Part shown: positions 36,545-48,585 of the stretch, one piece after another
How positions within the stretch are numbered: the stretch's first letter is position 1
Layout: every line of letters starts with the position of its first letter
Source: Planoprotostelium fungivorum
Taxonomy: Eukaryota; Evosea; Variosea; Cavosteliida; Cavosteliaceae
Direction of reading: 5' to 3'
Length of the DNA: 64,000 nucleotides
NCBI GenBank assembly: GCA_003024175.1
Contig: MDYQ01000095.1
Span: forward strand, 1 to 64,000
Translations under genes and position numbers: made by a program
Notes under the pieces: generated by a model
What the model saw: only the letters and a program-made list of their open reading frames with translations
The model's database searches: none
Told to the model about the DNA's origin: nothing

Positions 36545-39500
36545 TTACGCCCTGATACCATCCGTAGAGTTGAAACGGTTCAGAGTCTCTCTGGGTGGAT
36601 TCGCCTGGAAGATGTAATGGGACGTGAGAGTGTTTGTCAAGTCGAGACGGTGATCGTCTGGGATGAGCAAGGCGGAGAGGTCCCTCGAGATCTCAAAGAC
36701 AGACTCGCTGCCTTCCATCGATTCCAAGTGAAGCCGAACGAGGCTGTCACCTACGTGGGTGCTCATCTCGGTGAGGGCCACCTGGTCGGGTCAGGTGATG
36801 AGGAATGAGAGGCTCACCCTCTCTTCAAAGACGGTACGACGTTCGCCCTTGTTCTTCGTGTACAAGATGGGCCTCCTCCTCTGAATGAGGGCGGAGAGTC
36901 TCTTGGCCACGATTCTCGTCTGGTTGTAGAGGTCGTAGCTGTTCCTGCGGTCCGTCTGGGCTAATTTACGGTTCAAGAGACAGTAGTCGGCGTAGATGCC
37001 TCCGTTGTTCTCCCAGTCCTTCATCTCATCCCTGTGTCTCGCCATTTCCTGAAGGCATCAGATGTCATTTACCATGAAGAGCCTCACCTCCGTCACTTGA
37101 CCCAGAGCGTTGAGGTTACCTCTGAGGATGAGAGAGGGACCGATCCTGCACAGCAAGAGACGGTGTGCCTCCTCCCATTGGTTCGCTGCGATTCTCGATT
37201 GGATCTCGTTCTCGTAGTCTGCTCTGTAACAGTACATGTCGGCCTGATTCACCATCAGCATTTGAAATAGAATGTAGTGAACAGAACAATGGAATCACCA
37301 TGGCAGCCTCGATCCACGCCTTTGGGATGTTCAGTTTCTCGAGGAATGCGATCTCGTCCATCAGCTCGAAGGCGTTTCGGTTGAGAACGCTACGAATGGC
37401 ATAATCACGGTGGAAGGAGGGTGCCATGTGAAGTAAGACGTAGATGGACCAATACCACAGACCCTCCGATTCCAACTGAGACGCGTAGCCCACAAAGATC
37501 TCCGCGGGCTCGTGTGAAGGCTGGTAGCCTAGAATGGAGACCAAGAGGGTGTAGAGGTGCCACGATACACTGTAATCCACTACGGAGACCGTGTGGCCCA
37601 GAGGCTGACAGATCTGATTGAGATCGAGAGTTCTGTACAGTTGAGGGAGAGAGCCTGCATTCTCTTCTCACCTGTCGACGTAGAGACAGAGGAGGTTGTA
37701 TCGTGTGTCGTAGCGGCTGTCCATCTGTTGGATGTCCCGCTCTTTCGCCTCGTCGTCACAGACGTAGTAGGGCCAGCTGCATTCACTGTCCGTCTCGCTG
37801 CAGGCATTCTTGTATAGACCCAGGGTCTCTTCGATGTATTGATTAGATGGTCCTCCGAACCAAAAGTAGAGGCAGAAGGCTCGGAGCCAATCGAGACCAC
37901 TGTATCACATCAATCATCGTCATCCATGTATCATCACATCACATCAATATCATCAATGTATCATCAACTCACCCCACGACTTGATCGATTTGACCTGCCA
38001 TCAGCTGGAACAACCTCTGACGATCTTTCGGAATCGAATCCCAGGTTCCATCATCCTCCCATTTCTTCAGTTGATCTCCCATCCTCTCTCTTCGCTTCTG
38101 AACACTGCTGGCAGCTACACTCATCATCATGCTCAATCGACTGTCCCCTCCCTCGTTGGCCTGCAACCGTTAACTTGTCCTCCCCTCCATCCACTCACCA
38201 CTCTGCAGGCCGCCTCGATCTGCTTACCCGACAGGAGAGAAAACATTCTTCCCGCTCGGTCTGGCTCTTGCTCGACTTCAGCTTCGATCTGTCTGTGTCA
38301 CTCTCTCGTTTCAGAGGACAGCCTCACCTGATCGGCGATCTCAGCCTTGAGCCAGACGTTGAGAGATGTTCTCCTGGCCAACTGTTCCGAGTAGTTGGGT
38401 GCGTGCTGACGTGCGTCAGAGAAGAGAAAGAGAGAAAATCTCACCGCAGGCTTCGGAAGGGCCTCGGAAGCCCCTGCGTCGGGGTGGTAGAGGGCAAAGA
38501 GGAGAGAAAAGATGGATCGACCCATTCCCTTGGATGAATTGACATTCTTTGCCATGTTGTTCTCACATTCCACGAGCTGAAATCCGATGGTATCTGTTCC
38601 ACGTCATCGCAATGTTGTACCTTCTCTCACCTTCTTCAGCAGTGAAGACACTATCCACAAAGTGATCCAGCAGCATGGCATCCTCTTCTTCTCCTTCGAG
38701 CATCTTCTCTTCCCCTTCTTCTCCTTCGAGCATCTTCTCTTCCTCTTCTTCTCCTTCGATGGTGAAGTGAAGCTGTCACGATCAGCACCTCTCTTCTTCG
38801 TTTCACTGACCTTTCTCAATTCAATGTCGGGGCGTCTGATGGCTCTGTTCCTCTCGATCTGCTCTCCCTCTTTCGTCCTCGTGCTCCTGCTCACTCGAAT
38901 GTACGTTCCATTCGCCATCCAGCACACACCCGCTGATCTCCCTCGGTACAAACCGGCGTCGATGTGATTGTCGCTGTTCTCTGTAAAAGGGAAAGGCACT
39001 TTGACTTTTCCTTCCAATTGAACGGACACGGCTGCCACCGTCAGATTTGTACTCTCCATTCACTCACCGTTGGCATCGTAAGGAGGCTGATAGGGTGCGG
39101 GGGTGGCCTGTCTTCATTTCAGTACATGAAATCTTCTGATGGAAGAGCGTCACCTGTGATGGTTCGAAGACGGATTGGATGGAAGTGACTGCGGGGGTGA
39201 AGGATCTCTGGAGGGTGATGGTGGGTGTACGAGATGGTGTGCGGGATGGTGTTCGCGAGGGTGTTCGGGTGTTGGGCTCCGGTCTACGCTTCGGTCCGGG
39301 AGATTGGTAGCTGCTCTCCTCCATCTTGAATAATTCCTCGCTAAAGAGAGAGGGAGAGGGCCTCGCGGGAGACTCAGTCTTGGGTAGATCAAACAACTGG
39401 ACACCCTATCATAAAGTGAGATTGTGAGACATCAGACGAGATGGTACCTGCATGATGCGCAATCTGGCGGGGTCGAGAGCCAATTTCTCTGCCAAAGAGA

Positions 39501-42500
39501 CATTCTTGTCCACTCTGGGGGTGGTCTGTACAACGGAATACTTGTCTTCCTCCATCCCCGATTCCTCCATGTTCTACAACAGTCAAACCATATTTCGTCA
39601 TCTTTTTATTATCTATCGACGATGATATCTCTATACCTCGATCTCTTCATCTCCACTGGAAGAGCTGTCCACCAGCCCTACCTTGTTCCTTCCCTTCGGT
39701 GTGTCTGCACTCTGCTGTTGAGCGGGCTGAACGAGATCATTGGTATCTCTGCAGAGAGAGGGTGACTCACTGGCTTAGCAAAGACGAGGGCATTGATGGG
39801 TGCCTCCTCTTCTTCATCATCGTCATCGAGGCCGTAGCGAGAAAAGTGCTCCACTTGGAACGTCCACGTTCCTTCCTTTCTGTCATATTTCAAAAACTGA
39901 GAGCCACTGGTCTTGTTGGCCTTGATCAATCTCTCCTCGTATTTGTTCAAAGAGGCTTCGCTCATGTTACTGGGTCGGATGTTCATGAGGCACACGATGG
40001 CCGGTTTATTCAGTCCTGTCTTCTGTCAACGAAAAGAAATATGAGAATCAGAATAAGAGAAATATGAGAATAAGAAGATAAGAGGAAAGAGGATAAGAGG
40101 AAAGAGGATAAGAGAATAAGCTCACCTTGGCCGAGAGGAGGTTTGATGGATTCATCGGGATAGACCGTGAGCTCCTTGGGTTGGAAGACGACGAGATCGT
40201 TCACTGGCAAGTCACGGACGTCGGTCTTACCCAAGAAGCGAACGGATCCCACGCCCTTCCTGATCACCGTGAAATCTTCAACAAAGGCCAAATCATTGTC
40301 CGAAAAGTTGGCCAGCTCTTCCATCGTCGGCTCTACGCTGTACTCTCTGTCCGTGATGATGGGCAGGTGGCGTGGCTCCCTCTTTGGAGGCATAGTGGTC
40401 TCCGGTTGTTTCTCTACATCGCGGTGGCGGTTGCTGATGGGAGACGCAGAGAAAGAGACTTCGGTCCGCTGAACGGAAGATGGTTTCGTGGGTGTCTCGA
40501 TGACGAGGGCGGCGGGGCTGAGGGGAGCTGAAGTGATGACGGGTACGTCGTTGTCTACCGTCAGTTTTCTGAGAGAAGTTCTGGCCACAAAGAGGTTGCC
40601 TGAGGAGGGAGGAGGTGTTGAACTCTGTGAGCCGGATGATTCTTCAAAGAGGTTCGACTTCGACGAGTGTCCGCGAGGCTTGATCTTGGCGGCGGAGCGT
40701 GGTGTCAGCTTGTAGTATAGACTGGAAGGTGCGGCGGGCTTCTTGTCCGACACCGGTGTGATCTGAGCGTTGGGGGTGATCTGCACCTCTGGTAATGCAC
40801 CGTAGGCGTTGTCTTGGATGGTGGCCACACGAGTGGCAGAGTTGGCCGTGGGCTGAGACAAGGAGGGGAAGGGACTGGTGGCTGGGGCACCAAACATGCT
40901 CGGTGTGGTAGGAGCTCCCATGCCGAAGCCAGTGTTGGTGGGAGAGCTGAAAGAGGGTGTGGAGGCTCCAAAGAGTCCACCTCCACCAAAGCTGGGGGTT
41001 GCTGCTGGTGCTGGATTGGAAAAGGGGCTGGAGGTTGCAGTGGCACCACCAAATAAAGCTGCACAGAAGGTCAGAGAGGAACATGAGATGAAAAGTGACT
41101 CACATGGAGCGGAGGAGGGAGCACCAAAGAGTGAAGGGGTGGGGGCGGCAGAGGGAGCGCCAAAGAGGGAAGGTGCAGGCTGAGACGTTGCGGCGCCGAA
41201 ACCGGAGAAGGCTGGTGTAGATGATGCACCAAAGGCGGGGGTAGAAGATGCACCAAAGGCAGGTGTAGAAGATGGTGCACCAAAGGCGGGGGTAGAAGAT
41301 GGTGCACCGAAGGCAGGTGTGGCACCAAAGGCAGGTGTAGATGGTGCACCGAATGCGGGGGTAGAGGCCGGCTGGCTGGCACCTCCAAAGGGGAAAGAGG
41401 TCGCAGGTGCTGGCGTCGAGCTGGCACCGAAGCCACCAAAAGTGGGAGCGGTGGCGGTCGATCCAAACAGACCTGTGCTTGCAGCTAGAACGTGTGAGTG
41501 AGAGACAATAAGAGGGGACGTACCTGGTTGTGAAGGTGCACCAAAGGGAGAGGGTGTTGCGGTGGCACCGGTCTGGAATGCGGGAGTGGAAGCACCGAAT
41601 CCACCAAAGGGTGTAGAGGTGGCGGCGGGGGCAGGGGCACCGAACCCACCGAAGGGAGTGGAGGTAGCGGCGGGAGCACCAAAGGGACTGGTTGTAGCCG
41701 GTTGTGAGGCGGGTGCACCGAATCCACCACCAAAGAGGTTGTTGGCCGGTGCGGGGGTTGCAGGTGCACCAAAGGCACCGCCAAAGGGCGAGGCTGTGTT
41801 GGCCGCAGGTGTTGCGGTCCACACGCCGTTCTGTCTCTTCGCTTGATAGTCTTCCCATCTCAACTCTTCAAAGGACTTCATGTTGTAGGGGGCCATGGAG
41901 GTGATGGCCTGTTGTTGTACGGTGGTCGTTCCATCTTGTTCAGGTGTGGCCTTCCAGGGTGGGTTACCTGTTACGGTTCGCTTCGATGCATTTGGAACCG
42001 ATCTCTCACCTGTACCGTTGGTAGAGGGTGCAGCAGCAGCACCAAAGGTGGAAGATCCGAATGGAGCTGGTGCAGCTGTAGCAGAGCCAAAGGGAGCCGC
42101 TGCGGTAGCACCGAAGGAAGTTGGTGTGGCTGCAGGAGCACCAAATGGAGAAGGTGTTGGATTAGCACCAAAGAGTCCACCGGCAGCAGGCTGTGCTGCA
42201 CCGAATGTAGAGGCTCCGAATGTGTTGTTGGTGGCAGGTTGACCAAAGGGTGATCCGAAAGATGATGTAGCAGCAGCAGTGGTTTGACCGAATAGTGAAG
42301 ATGGCTGCCCAAATGTGTTGGTGTTCGTCGTGGAACCAAAGGGAGGATTTGCGGGCGTCGCACCAAAGGGTGAAGGTGTGGGTTGTGCACCGAAGGCAGG
42401 TGCAGGTGTACCGAAAGCTGGCGTTGATTGACCGAATGCAGGTGTTGCTGATGGTTGTCCGAAAGGTGAAGCTGCTGGTTGTCCAAAACCTGTATTGGCT

Positions 42501-42694
42501 GGTTGTCCGAATGTGTTAGTTGGTGCACCAAATGCAGGTGCAGGAGTCGCTCCAAATGTGGATCCAAATGGGCTTGGATTCGTTTGCCCAAATGGAGTTG
42601 GTGCAGCAGCAGGCTGACCGAATGCAGGTGCCGCACCAAATGAAGGTGTTGATCCAAATGTATTGTTATTACCAAAACCACCGCCTCCAAACAT
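36545..42694 (-). CDS. NUP98: NUP98-NUP96 precursor nucleoporin
   Basis: The start at 42694 (MFGGGGFGNNNTFG) opens about 600 residues of FG/FGxx repeats (PAFGAP, PFGG, LFG). They are interrupted by a GLEBS-type Gle2/RAE1-binding site: MAPYNMKSFEELRWEDYQAK near 41860. The autoproteolytic domain follows: DFTVIRKGVGSVRFLG, then KYDRKEGTWTFQVEHFSRYG with the HFS cleavage site near 39850. Downstream is NUP96: QRSFTPAVTSIQSVFEPSQ, an acidic repeated EGEEEE stretch, then an alpha-solenoid (LGYQPSHEPAEIFVGYA, SIYVLLHMAPSFHRDYAIRS, EKLNIPKAWIEAAM) to the stop at 36545. Cleavage yields a mobile FG protein that gates the pore and mRNA export, and the Y-complex scaffold subunit NUP96. One precursor gene, as in animals, fungi and Dictyostelium. 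AATAAA overlaps the stop. Confidence 0.93.
38685..38760 (-). repeat. 30-bp tandem repeat in the NUP96 part
   Basis: About two and a half copies of catcttctcttcc(c/t)cttcttctccttcgag. On the minus strand they read KMLEGEEGEE in frame, so they lengthen an acidic linker without breaking the NUP96 frame. Confidence 0.75.
40025..40122. repeat. Purine-rich minisatellite in a NUP98 intron
   Basis: Units of aagagaaatatgagaat and then ggataagaggaaaga (about 15 bp, 2-3 copies) fill the intron that splits the autoproteolytic domain. This makes it roughly 105 nt, longer than most introns here. Confidence 0.7.
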
Positions 42695-42985
42695 TCTCGT
42701 TCCTTGTTAAATGGCGATGGTGATCTGATGTGATGGAGGGAAAGAAAAAGCCACAGAGATTCCAGGCTTTTTCCATCTACAAACTCGATATTTTGTTTCG
42801 AATTTGAATTCTGGAATAATTATCAACAGATGCATATACTCTAAATCGTAGAAAGCTTGCAATGTATCGATGTCTTATGTTCTATATTGCTGTGGAGACG
42901 TCTTTGATAATTTATAATATTTTTATTCTGTCGTTGTACTGGTGATCGTCACGTGAGGTGCACACACACGAGCCACCTACGCATC

Positions 42986-44236
42986 ATGCTGAGACGCTGT
43001 TCGATACGCGGTTTTATAAACACCAAAAGATCTTTAGAGGGTTCTCCCACAGAATGGGCTGGAAAGGCACCCAAAGTCGAAAGACCCAATCAGAGATTAG
43101 AAAACGAATGGTTTTCTACATCAGTCGATCTGTCAGCCCGTAGACAATCTTCAGGTGATCCAACAATCATCGCCACTCTTGACGGCCGCTAGACTACCAC
43201 ATTGTCTTTTTGGAGGGTCCCTCAGGCTCGGGAAAAGGAGACGTGCTGAATCGTCTAAATCGAATTGGATACCACACTTGTGCATCACCGTACAGGCAGT
43301 TTATTGATGTGAACTCGATCTGTTGAGAGACTTACCCTGAAATTCTGCAGCCAAAGTCCACATCGAACACGAACCCACTGATCACCTTGAAGTGGGCCAC
43401 CGACATGATGAACTCCCTTGAAGACATACAGAAGCGAGCGCAGGTAGCTTTCACATAGTAGTTCGCTATTCTGATAGCCTACAGTCTGGAGAGTTGAAGG
43501 ACAAGGTAGCCTTCGTTAACCGATCCTTCTTAACACCTTACATCTTATCTACCGTCAGAGATGGACAGAACAAACAGTACCAATACTTCCAAGACGTTAT
43601 GTGGGAAGTGAAAAAGGTTCGCGGTGATCATCAAAAGACTCTTCTCATGCGATACAGACTCACAGCTGCTCCGTGGTATACTGCAAATCGGACCCAGGAC
43701 AAGTTTTACAGAGACTCCTCGGTCGATACGAATTGCTGCCTGACGAACAGAAAGCCATACGAAGGGTCCTGGGCGAGTACGACCAAGATGACATTCAAGC
43801 CATCACGAGCCGCTATGCCCTCCTGGAGGATCAAGTGTGTCGATGTGATGGAGATGAAACTGATGTGACGAGGTGTCCGGTGGCCAGACGATGATGAACG
43901 TGAAAGCCGCCATGAGAGACAGCATCACGACCACTGAGGACATCCAACAGGTATGGAGAGTGTCATCCATCGTCTCATCTGTGCAGGTCGTGTCCGAGAT
44001 TGAGCCCAACCAGAATCTGGTGGATGCCATACTCCACACGACTTCCACCAAACAAGCTGTTGCGGCCATGCTGAGATACTACGGCATCGGCTTCACCTTC
44101 GACCTCTCAAAGTTCAAGGTGAGAAGACGGTGAAGAGTCTGTCTCATCATCGCAGGTGCCACCCAATGAAGAGTACGTGGGTAGACCGGGAGAGATACCG
44201 AAAGATCAAGAAGCAGAAGCTAGACCAAAGATATAA
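42986..44236 (+). CDS. Mitochondrial P-loop kinase of the deoxynucleoside/thymidylate kinase fold, unusual
   Basis: The N terminus is a likely mitochondrial presequence (MLRRCSIRGFINTKRSLEG). After the first intron comes a Walker A: IVFLEGPSGSGKGDVLNRLN. Further blocks recall dNK/TMK proteins: NRSFLTPYILST (the place of the DRS motif), then VVYCKSDPGQVLQRLLGRYE (beta-strand plus lid Arg) and a helical tail to TAA at 44234-44236. Nucleotide phosphorylation for mtDNA supply would be the default guess, but the DRS motif is NRS and the C-terminal 150 residues are not familiar. Between YRQFID and TYPEILQPK lies a 21-nt segment (43309-43329, gt...ag) containing an in-frame TGA. It is read here as an ultra-short intron. 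Confidence 0.7.
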
Positions 44237-44368
44237 CATTCTCATATCTCGAATAGAGTAGTTTATGACAATGTGCTCGTTCCAATTCAAAGAGTCTGTC
44301 ATCTCTCTGTCTCATCTTCTTCATGCTGAACTTGTTCCATTCGGTACGATTTTATTCCGTTCATACTT

Positions 44369-45382
44369 TTACGGTGATTGGTCTCTGCGTGGTGATTTGT
44401 CTCTGCGAGGTGATTTGTCTCTGCGAGGTGATCTGTCTCTGCGAGGTGATCTGTCCCTGCTGTTCGATCTGTTCCTGCGAGGTGATCTGTCTCTGCGAGG
44501 AGATCTATCTCTACGGGGTGATCTATCTCTGCGAGGCGATCTGTCTCTGCGAGGTGATCGGCTGTACGATCTGTTTCTGCGGGGTGATCGATCTCGACGA
44601 GGTGATCTGTCTCTGTCCCTTCGGTCGTAATCTCTGTCTCTTCGGTCGTAGTCTCTATCGCGAGATCTGTAATCCCTGTCTCTGTAGCTCCTACCTGCCG
44701 ACGTATCAGATCACATTACATGACGATTCGAGATGTCTCACTCGATGATCTTCCACTGCTTCTAGATGCCCTGGAGATCGAATCAGAGAGGCCTAGCTTG
44801 AATGACACACCTTCCCATGTATTTTCCTGGAGTTGGCGAGTGAGCTCTGAGAGTATGAGAATAATCGATGCGCACAGGCTTTCCTCCTATTGTCTAAAGC
44901 TTCGCTGTTAACACTTCTCTCCAATCATATGATCCACCCACCGTTCCTTTACAAGTGTTGAGTGCTTCTGTTGCAGACTCTTGAGATTCAAAATAGACAA
45001 ATGCGAAGCATTTTGAACGTCCAGTCTATAGGAATTCAATGGTAACACTCTGAGTCATTCGCACCTCTCTATCCCTGATGAGATCCACTTTCTCTAAACG
45101 TCCGAAACGGTTGAATTCATCGTCTAAATCTCTTTCCGTGGTAGTAATGGACAGGCCGAACACACCTAGTACCTTCCCTGCAGGAGGTGCTTCATTATAC
45201 ACCCTCTTTCCTACTCGATCATAGCTGAAAGGTTTCGGAGAACTAGATCTAGAGCGCTTTGGTGAACGGTTGGGCGATCTTTCCCTAGGAGATCTCTCAT
45301 TTCTCTTAAATGTTCCATTTTCCTCCTCTGAAGCAATGTTCATGGGTTGCTCTTCCATCTTCGAATCACTCGTGTCCGCCAT
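44369..45382 (-). CDS. TRA2: Transformer-2-like SR splicing factor
   Basis: The start at 45382 gives MADTSDSKMEEQPMN, a short RS domain (RSPRERSPNRSPKRSRSSS), then one RRM. RNP2 is VLGVFGLS (near 45170) and RNP1 is SKCFAFVYF after a 40-nt intron. The TRA2-specific linker follows: GGKPVRIDYSHTLRAHSPTP and GKYMGR, matching the RxxRVDxSxTxRxHTPTPGxYMGR signature that helps bind GAA-rich exonic enhancers. A long C-terminal SPRRDR-repeat RS domain ends at TAA 44369. The acceptor for the linker exon is CTTTAG before ACAATAGGAGG, since upstream frames hit stops. TRA2 binds exonic enhancers and promotes splice-site use, which is relevant in a genome this dense in introns. An RNPS1 gene lies 14 kb away. 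Confidence 0.9.
44376..44612 (-). repeat. 18-bp tandem array encoding SPRRDR
   Basis: About a dozen copies of (g/t)atctgtctctgcgaggt on the plus strand, i.e. TCACCTCGCAGAGACAGA on the coding strand, give SPRRDR repeats at the end of TRA2. Copies differ by one or two bases and keep the frame. Confidence 0.88.
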
Positions 45383-46840
45383 TCTGCTTGTGATCGCTCG
45401 TTTCTAATTTCTGAAAAAAGGGTGCCATCTACAACTTCAACACAAAAGAGTGGAAACCAGGGAATCTTCAGAGCTGAGCTCCTCTCCCTTCTTATTGGCC
45501 GACTTATTCCCACTGACCACTATCCAGAAGATCATGATTATGAACCGAGGAAGGGACAGCGTGAACCCAATATCGAGACGATGACAATTCCTCGAAAGTG
45601 CGACGTCAAATGAGGGATCCAGGCTCATTGCAAATGATCATTTGAGCTATGTATTCGTACATCTACCTATGATAGTCTGAGGAACAACTCAACCGGCTAA
45701 GACTCACAAGACTGGTGACCTTTGTTGGGTACCTTCTTTGCTGACTGCGAAAAAGCCACTGTATAGAGGGTACGACGATGCGTAGGAGACCAAAGCTCGT
45801 CGATAGAGGGCCTTCGAAATGAGTACTTCTGCCTCCCCCGTACCAGATCATACGCGACCGGCTGATAGATGTGCACTAGAAGAGTGTGGCAAAACTGATT
45901 TGGATCAATTTGGTCAACTCTGAAGAAAGTTACACAGAAGACACTCCGAAATTTTGGCGATACAAAGATCGACATGGTTCTAGGTCGAGAAGTCGTCTTG
46001 TGAAGTGAGATTGATATGGGATATATTGCAACTGGTCGAGGCTCGCTGATACAATTCCCAGGGGGTGAAATGCCAGACCAGGAGTAAATTGCTGGTGACA
46101 TTCAATACAGTTGAATAACTCTACGTTATATGATTCTTGTGGAAGGAGACACATGCACGATTGTACAGGAAACAAAAAGAGAAGTGGATAATCAGGGCAA
46201 AGACTGAGAAAAGGAAGAAAGCAGCGTGTCGACAAGAATGTAACACCATGTCTGGAAAAGTCGAAAATCCGAATTTATGAACAGATCATTATCGTTATTC
46301 ACGGCTAACCGCTCAGGAAACTACTCACATGAAGCAACTCTCACATTCAGCTTTTAGAATACGCTGCAGCGCCAGTTGGCAATGTGGATCATTTATTTGT
46401 CACATGATAACACGTTCTCACATTGCCATGAATCAGAAGTGGTTGCTGTTACTTAGGGTCAACTGCTCGATGTGTTCATCAGAAGAAGTGGTGGTGATGG
46501 CCACCAAGTGGGGGTGGCTCCAGCACGATGTAAGATTTCGAGGTAGTGTTGAAGACGAGCAGCGAGGAGAAGACGACATCAGGGACGAGGACACAAGAAT
46601 GATATACAACGTACCGTTATTTTACTGTATTGGATGCTAAGCGGTTTACTGTCGTGGTACGCAACTTCACCTCCTAGGACATTTTGATCAAGTCACCTAC
46701 TCATTCACACTCTACTGTCCGCTCCTCCCCACTTGTTACATTCTGGATGCTCCTCAGTCAGTAGTCTTACGCTGGACGAGCAATCTCGTAGATGCGTTCA
46801 TGGTGAAACGAAAACGAAGACAAAACTGTTTTCTTTCTCT
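45383..46840. other. Gene-poor 1.4-kb stretch, no confident feature
   Basis: The largest gap in the window. The sequence from about 45600 is more A/T-rich and lacks the GTGAG...ATCAG intron texture of its neighbours. Short open frames exist on the minus strand (46235-45930 and 46101-45697) and the plus strand (46329-46640). None has a recognisable motif, a plausible splice pattern or composition like the real genes. I see no tRNA-like clover-leaf, terminal repeats or reverse-transcriptase/transposase motifs. It may be regulatory DNA, a non-coding RNA locus or the decayed remains of a gene. Confidence 0.4.
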
Positions 46841-48343
46841 TTATGAGAAGGATCCCGGTGGAATCCATCGTCGTCTCGCCAAGGTCATGATCCCAGACAT
46901 ACCACCGATCTTCGATGGCTCTGAAAAGTTACCGAGCAGCGTGTAGTAGCCGGCCAACATGCAGGCCATGCCGAGGGAGAAATTGAGAGAGAAGTGAACC
47001 ATCAGGTACTGCCCCGTCTTCTTCGGCCGTACCAAGAGTTTCGTCGTGCTGGTGGAGTCTGCAGATGCAATCCTCTTGTTCTTCTGCTTCTCTCCTCTCG
47101 TGTACGGCGTGCCGTTGCCGTGGTGAGATTTCGATACGGCCGACCCCGTGCGGGGTGAGTAGAGTTTGTATATACAAGATACCACCAGGTACACGATGGC
47201 TGCCATTCCAATCCACACCGAGCCCCCTGCTCCTTCTTTAATCTCCAGAGATAAAATGAATTTATTTCTTAGTAGAGAAATAGTCTCACCTTCGATGACT
47301 GCGAGGCCAAAGGAGAGACCCATGAATAAGCCAGAGGCGGAGGCGGGAGAGCAACCCTTGAAGATGGAAGGGAGGATGGGGGTGATGTGGAGGAGAGAGG
47401 GGCTGAGGTTGATATCGATGAAGCCCTTGTTGCTCATCTCGATGGATTGGATGTTGCTGATCCACGTCCAGAGGCCGAGCAGCGTGAAGAGCGCGGAGAA
47501 TAAGAGCCAATGGCCGAGGTCCTCGTCGAGGAAATAGATCTGAGACGATGAGCAAAAGACAATGAACAGACAGAATGAATAGTTGTTATCGAGAGGGCGA
47601 GTACAGTCATGTCGTGTGTGGACGTCAAGAATGAAGGAGAGACTCACCAAATCGTACAAATCTGTTGGTATCTTGTGTTGATAGTCGTTGACTTCGTTGA
47701 CATAGGAGTGCACTGTGTCTCCCGAAAAATGTACGGCTGAGCCGTAGACGAAGGTCATGATGGCGATGAGGTCTAACCACTGCGTCCAATCGTATGATCT
47801 CCTCAGATAATTGATGAAGGATGAAGTTGAGGACAGCCGCAGGGCTGAATCCAGTTGATTGTATTCACGGATCAGAAACCGGATGCGTAAGAGGATGATC
47901 GCCCTGATATCAAGTCAGGGTGACATATAAATTGAAAGTAGTGTGATAATTGTGTCGCTTGCATTGAACAAGATGATTATGAAAATCATCGAAGTTGACT
48001 CGGATGCTCACCAGAAAGGGGCCAATATGAATAGATCTAATAGATCAAATACTCTGATGGCTTTTGACAGTGGCAGATGGTTCTTATCCAAGATCTTCGC
48101 TTCTGTGAGAAGAAGAACAGCAGCCGGTACAATGCTGATAAGTACCAGCGACCAATTCAAATTGGAAGTGTATGAATCGAGCTGTTCTTGAAGGTCCATA
48201 CCGACATGATCGGACGAAGGATCGAGACTCTTGCACTTCTCACTCGACGATTTGTCTGGAGAAGGTTGTGTGATTTGCGTCTGTGTCATCGTCTCTGTTG
48301 AAGATGCTTCGCCAGATGCCTGCTTCATTGGGTAGACCCTCAT
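46841..48343 (-). CDS. Multi-pass membrane protein, family not recognised
   Basis: The start at 48343 (MRVYPMKQASGEASSTET) opens an 80-residue polar N terminus, then about eight hydrophobic segments. They include SLVLISIVPAAVLLLTEAKI, FINYLRRSYDWTQWLDLIAI, a DEDLGHWLLFSALFTLLGLW segment with Asp-Glu and His side by side, GLFMGLSFGLAVIEGE, GMAAIVYLVVSCIYKLY and LGMACMLAGYYTLLG. The loop near 47080-47150 is basic. Introns at 47905-48013 and 47540-47645 are longer than average. The buried DE..GH group could bind a metal or lipid headgroup, but I know no matching family, and SERINC, ceramidase and rhomboid patterns do not fit. It ends RRWIPPGSFS at 46841. Confidence 0.7.
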
Positions 48344-48585
48344 TCTACTCTTATCGATCGGTCGTCGGACCTTCTGAGAGAAGAACTTGAGGTGGTGCTG
48401 GTGGAAGACTCGTCTCTTTCTTGGTTTCCTGCTTTCAAGTTGAGAGCCGGCAGTTCCGCGAATTTTCACATCGGAGGTTTTTCAGCCCGTGTTACGCAAC
48501 ACGAGAGACCTCCAAAGAACACTCCCCTTCACTGAAGAACTTGTCAGACTCTGTCCATTTATTGGTTCCTATAAATATGGAATCG

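Noticed and set aside
40814-41846. Plus-strand frames rich in Ala/Gly/Pro opposite NUP98
   Set aside because: Antisense shadows of FG repeats; NUP98 landmarks (GLEBS, HFS) are on the minus strand.
43309-43329. Selenocysteine or stop-codon reassignment at the in-frame TGA in the kinase (and the TAG near 3820)
   Set aside because: TAA, TGA and TAG all end well-supported genes in this window, so a changed code is unlikely; a tiny gt...ag intron explains both cases better.
45697-46235. Two overlapping minus-strand frames with Cys and Arg residues (possible zinc-finger or SR fragment)
   Set aside because: No spacing typical of zinc fingers, no start/splice support, and composition unlike neighbouring exons.
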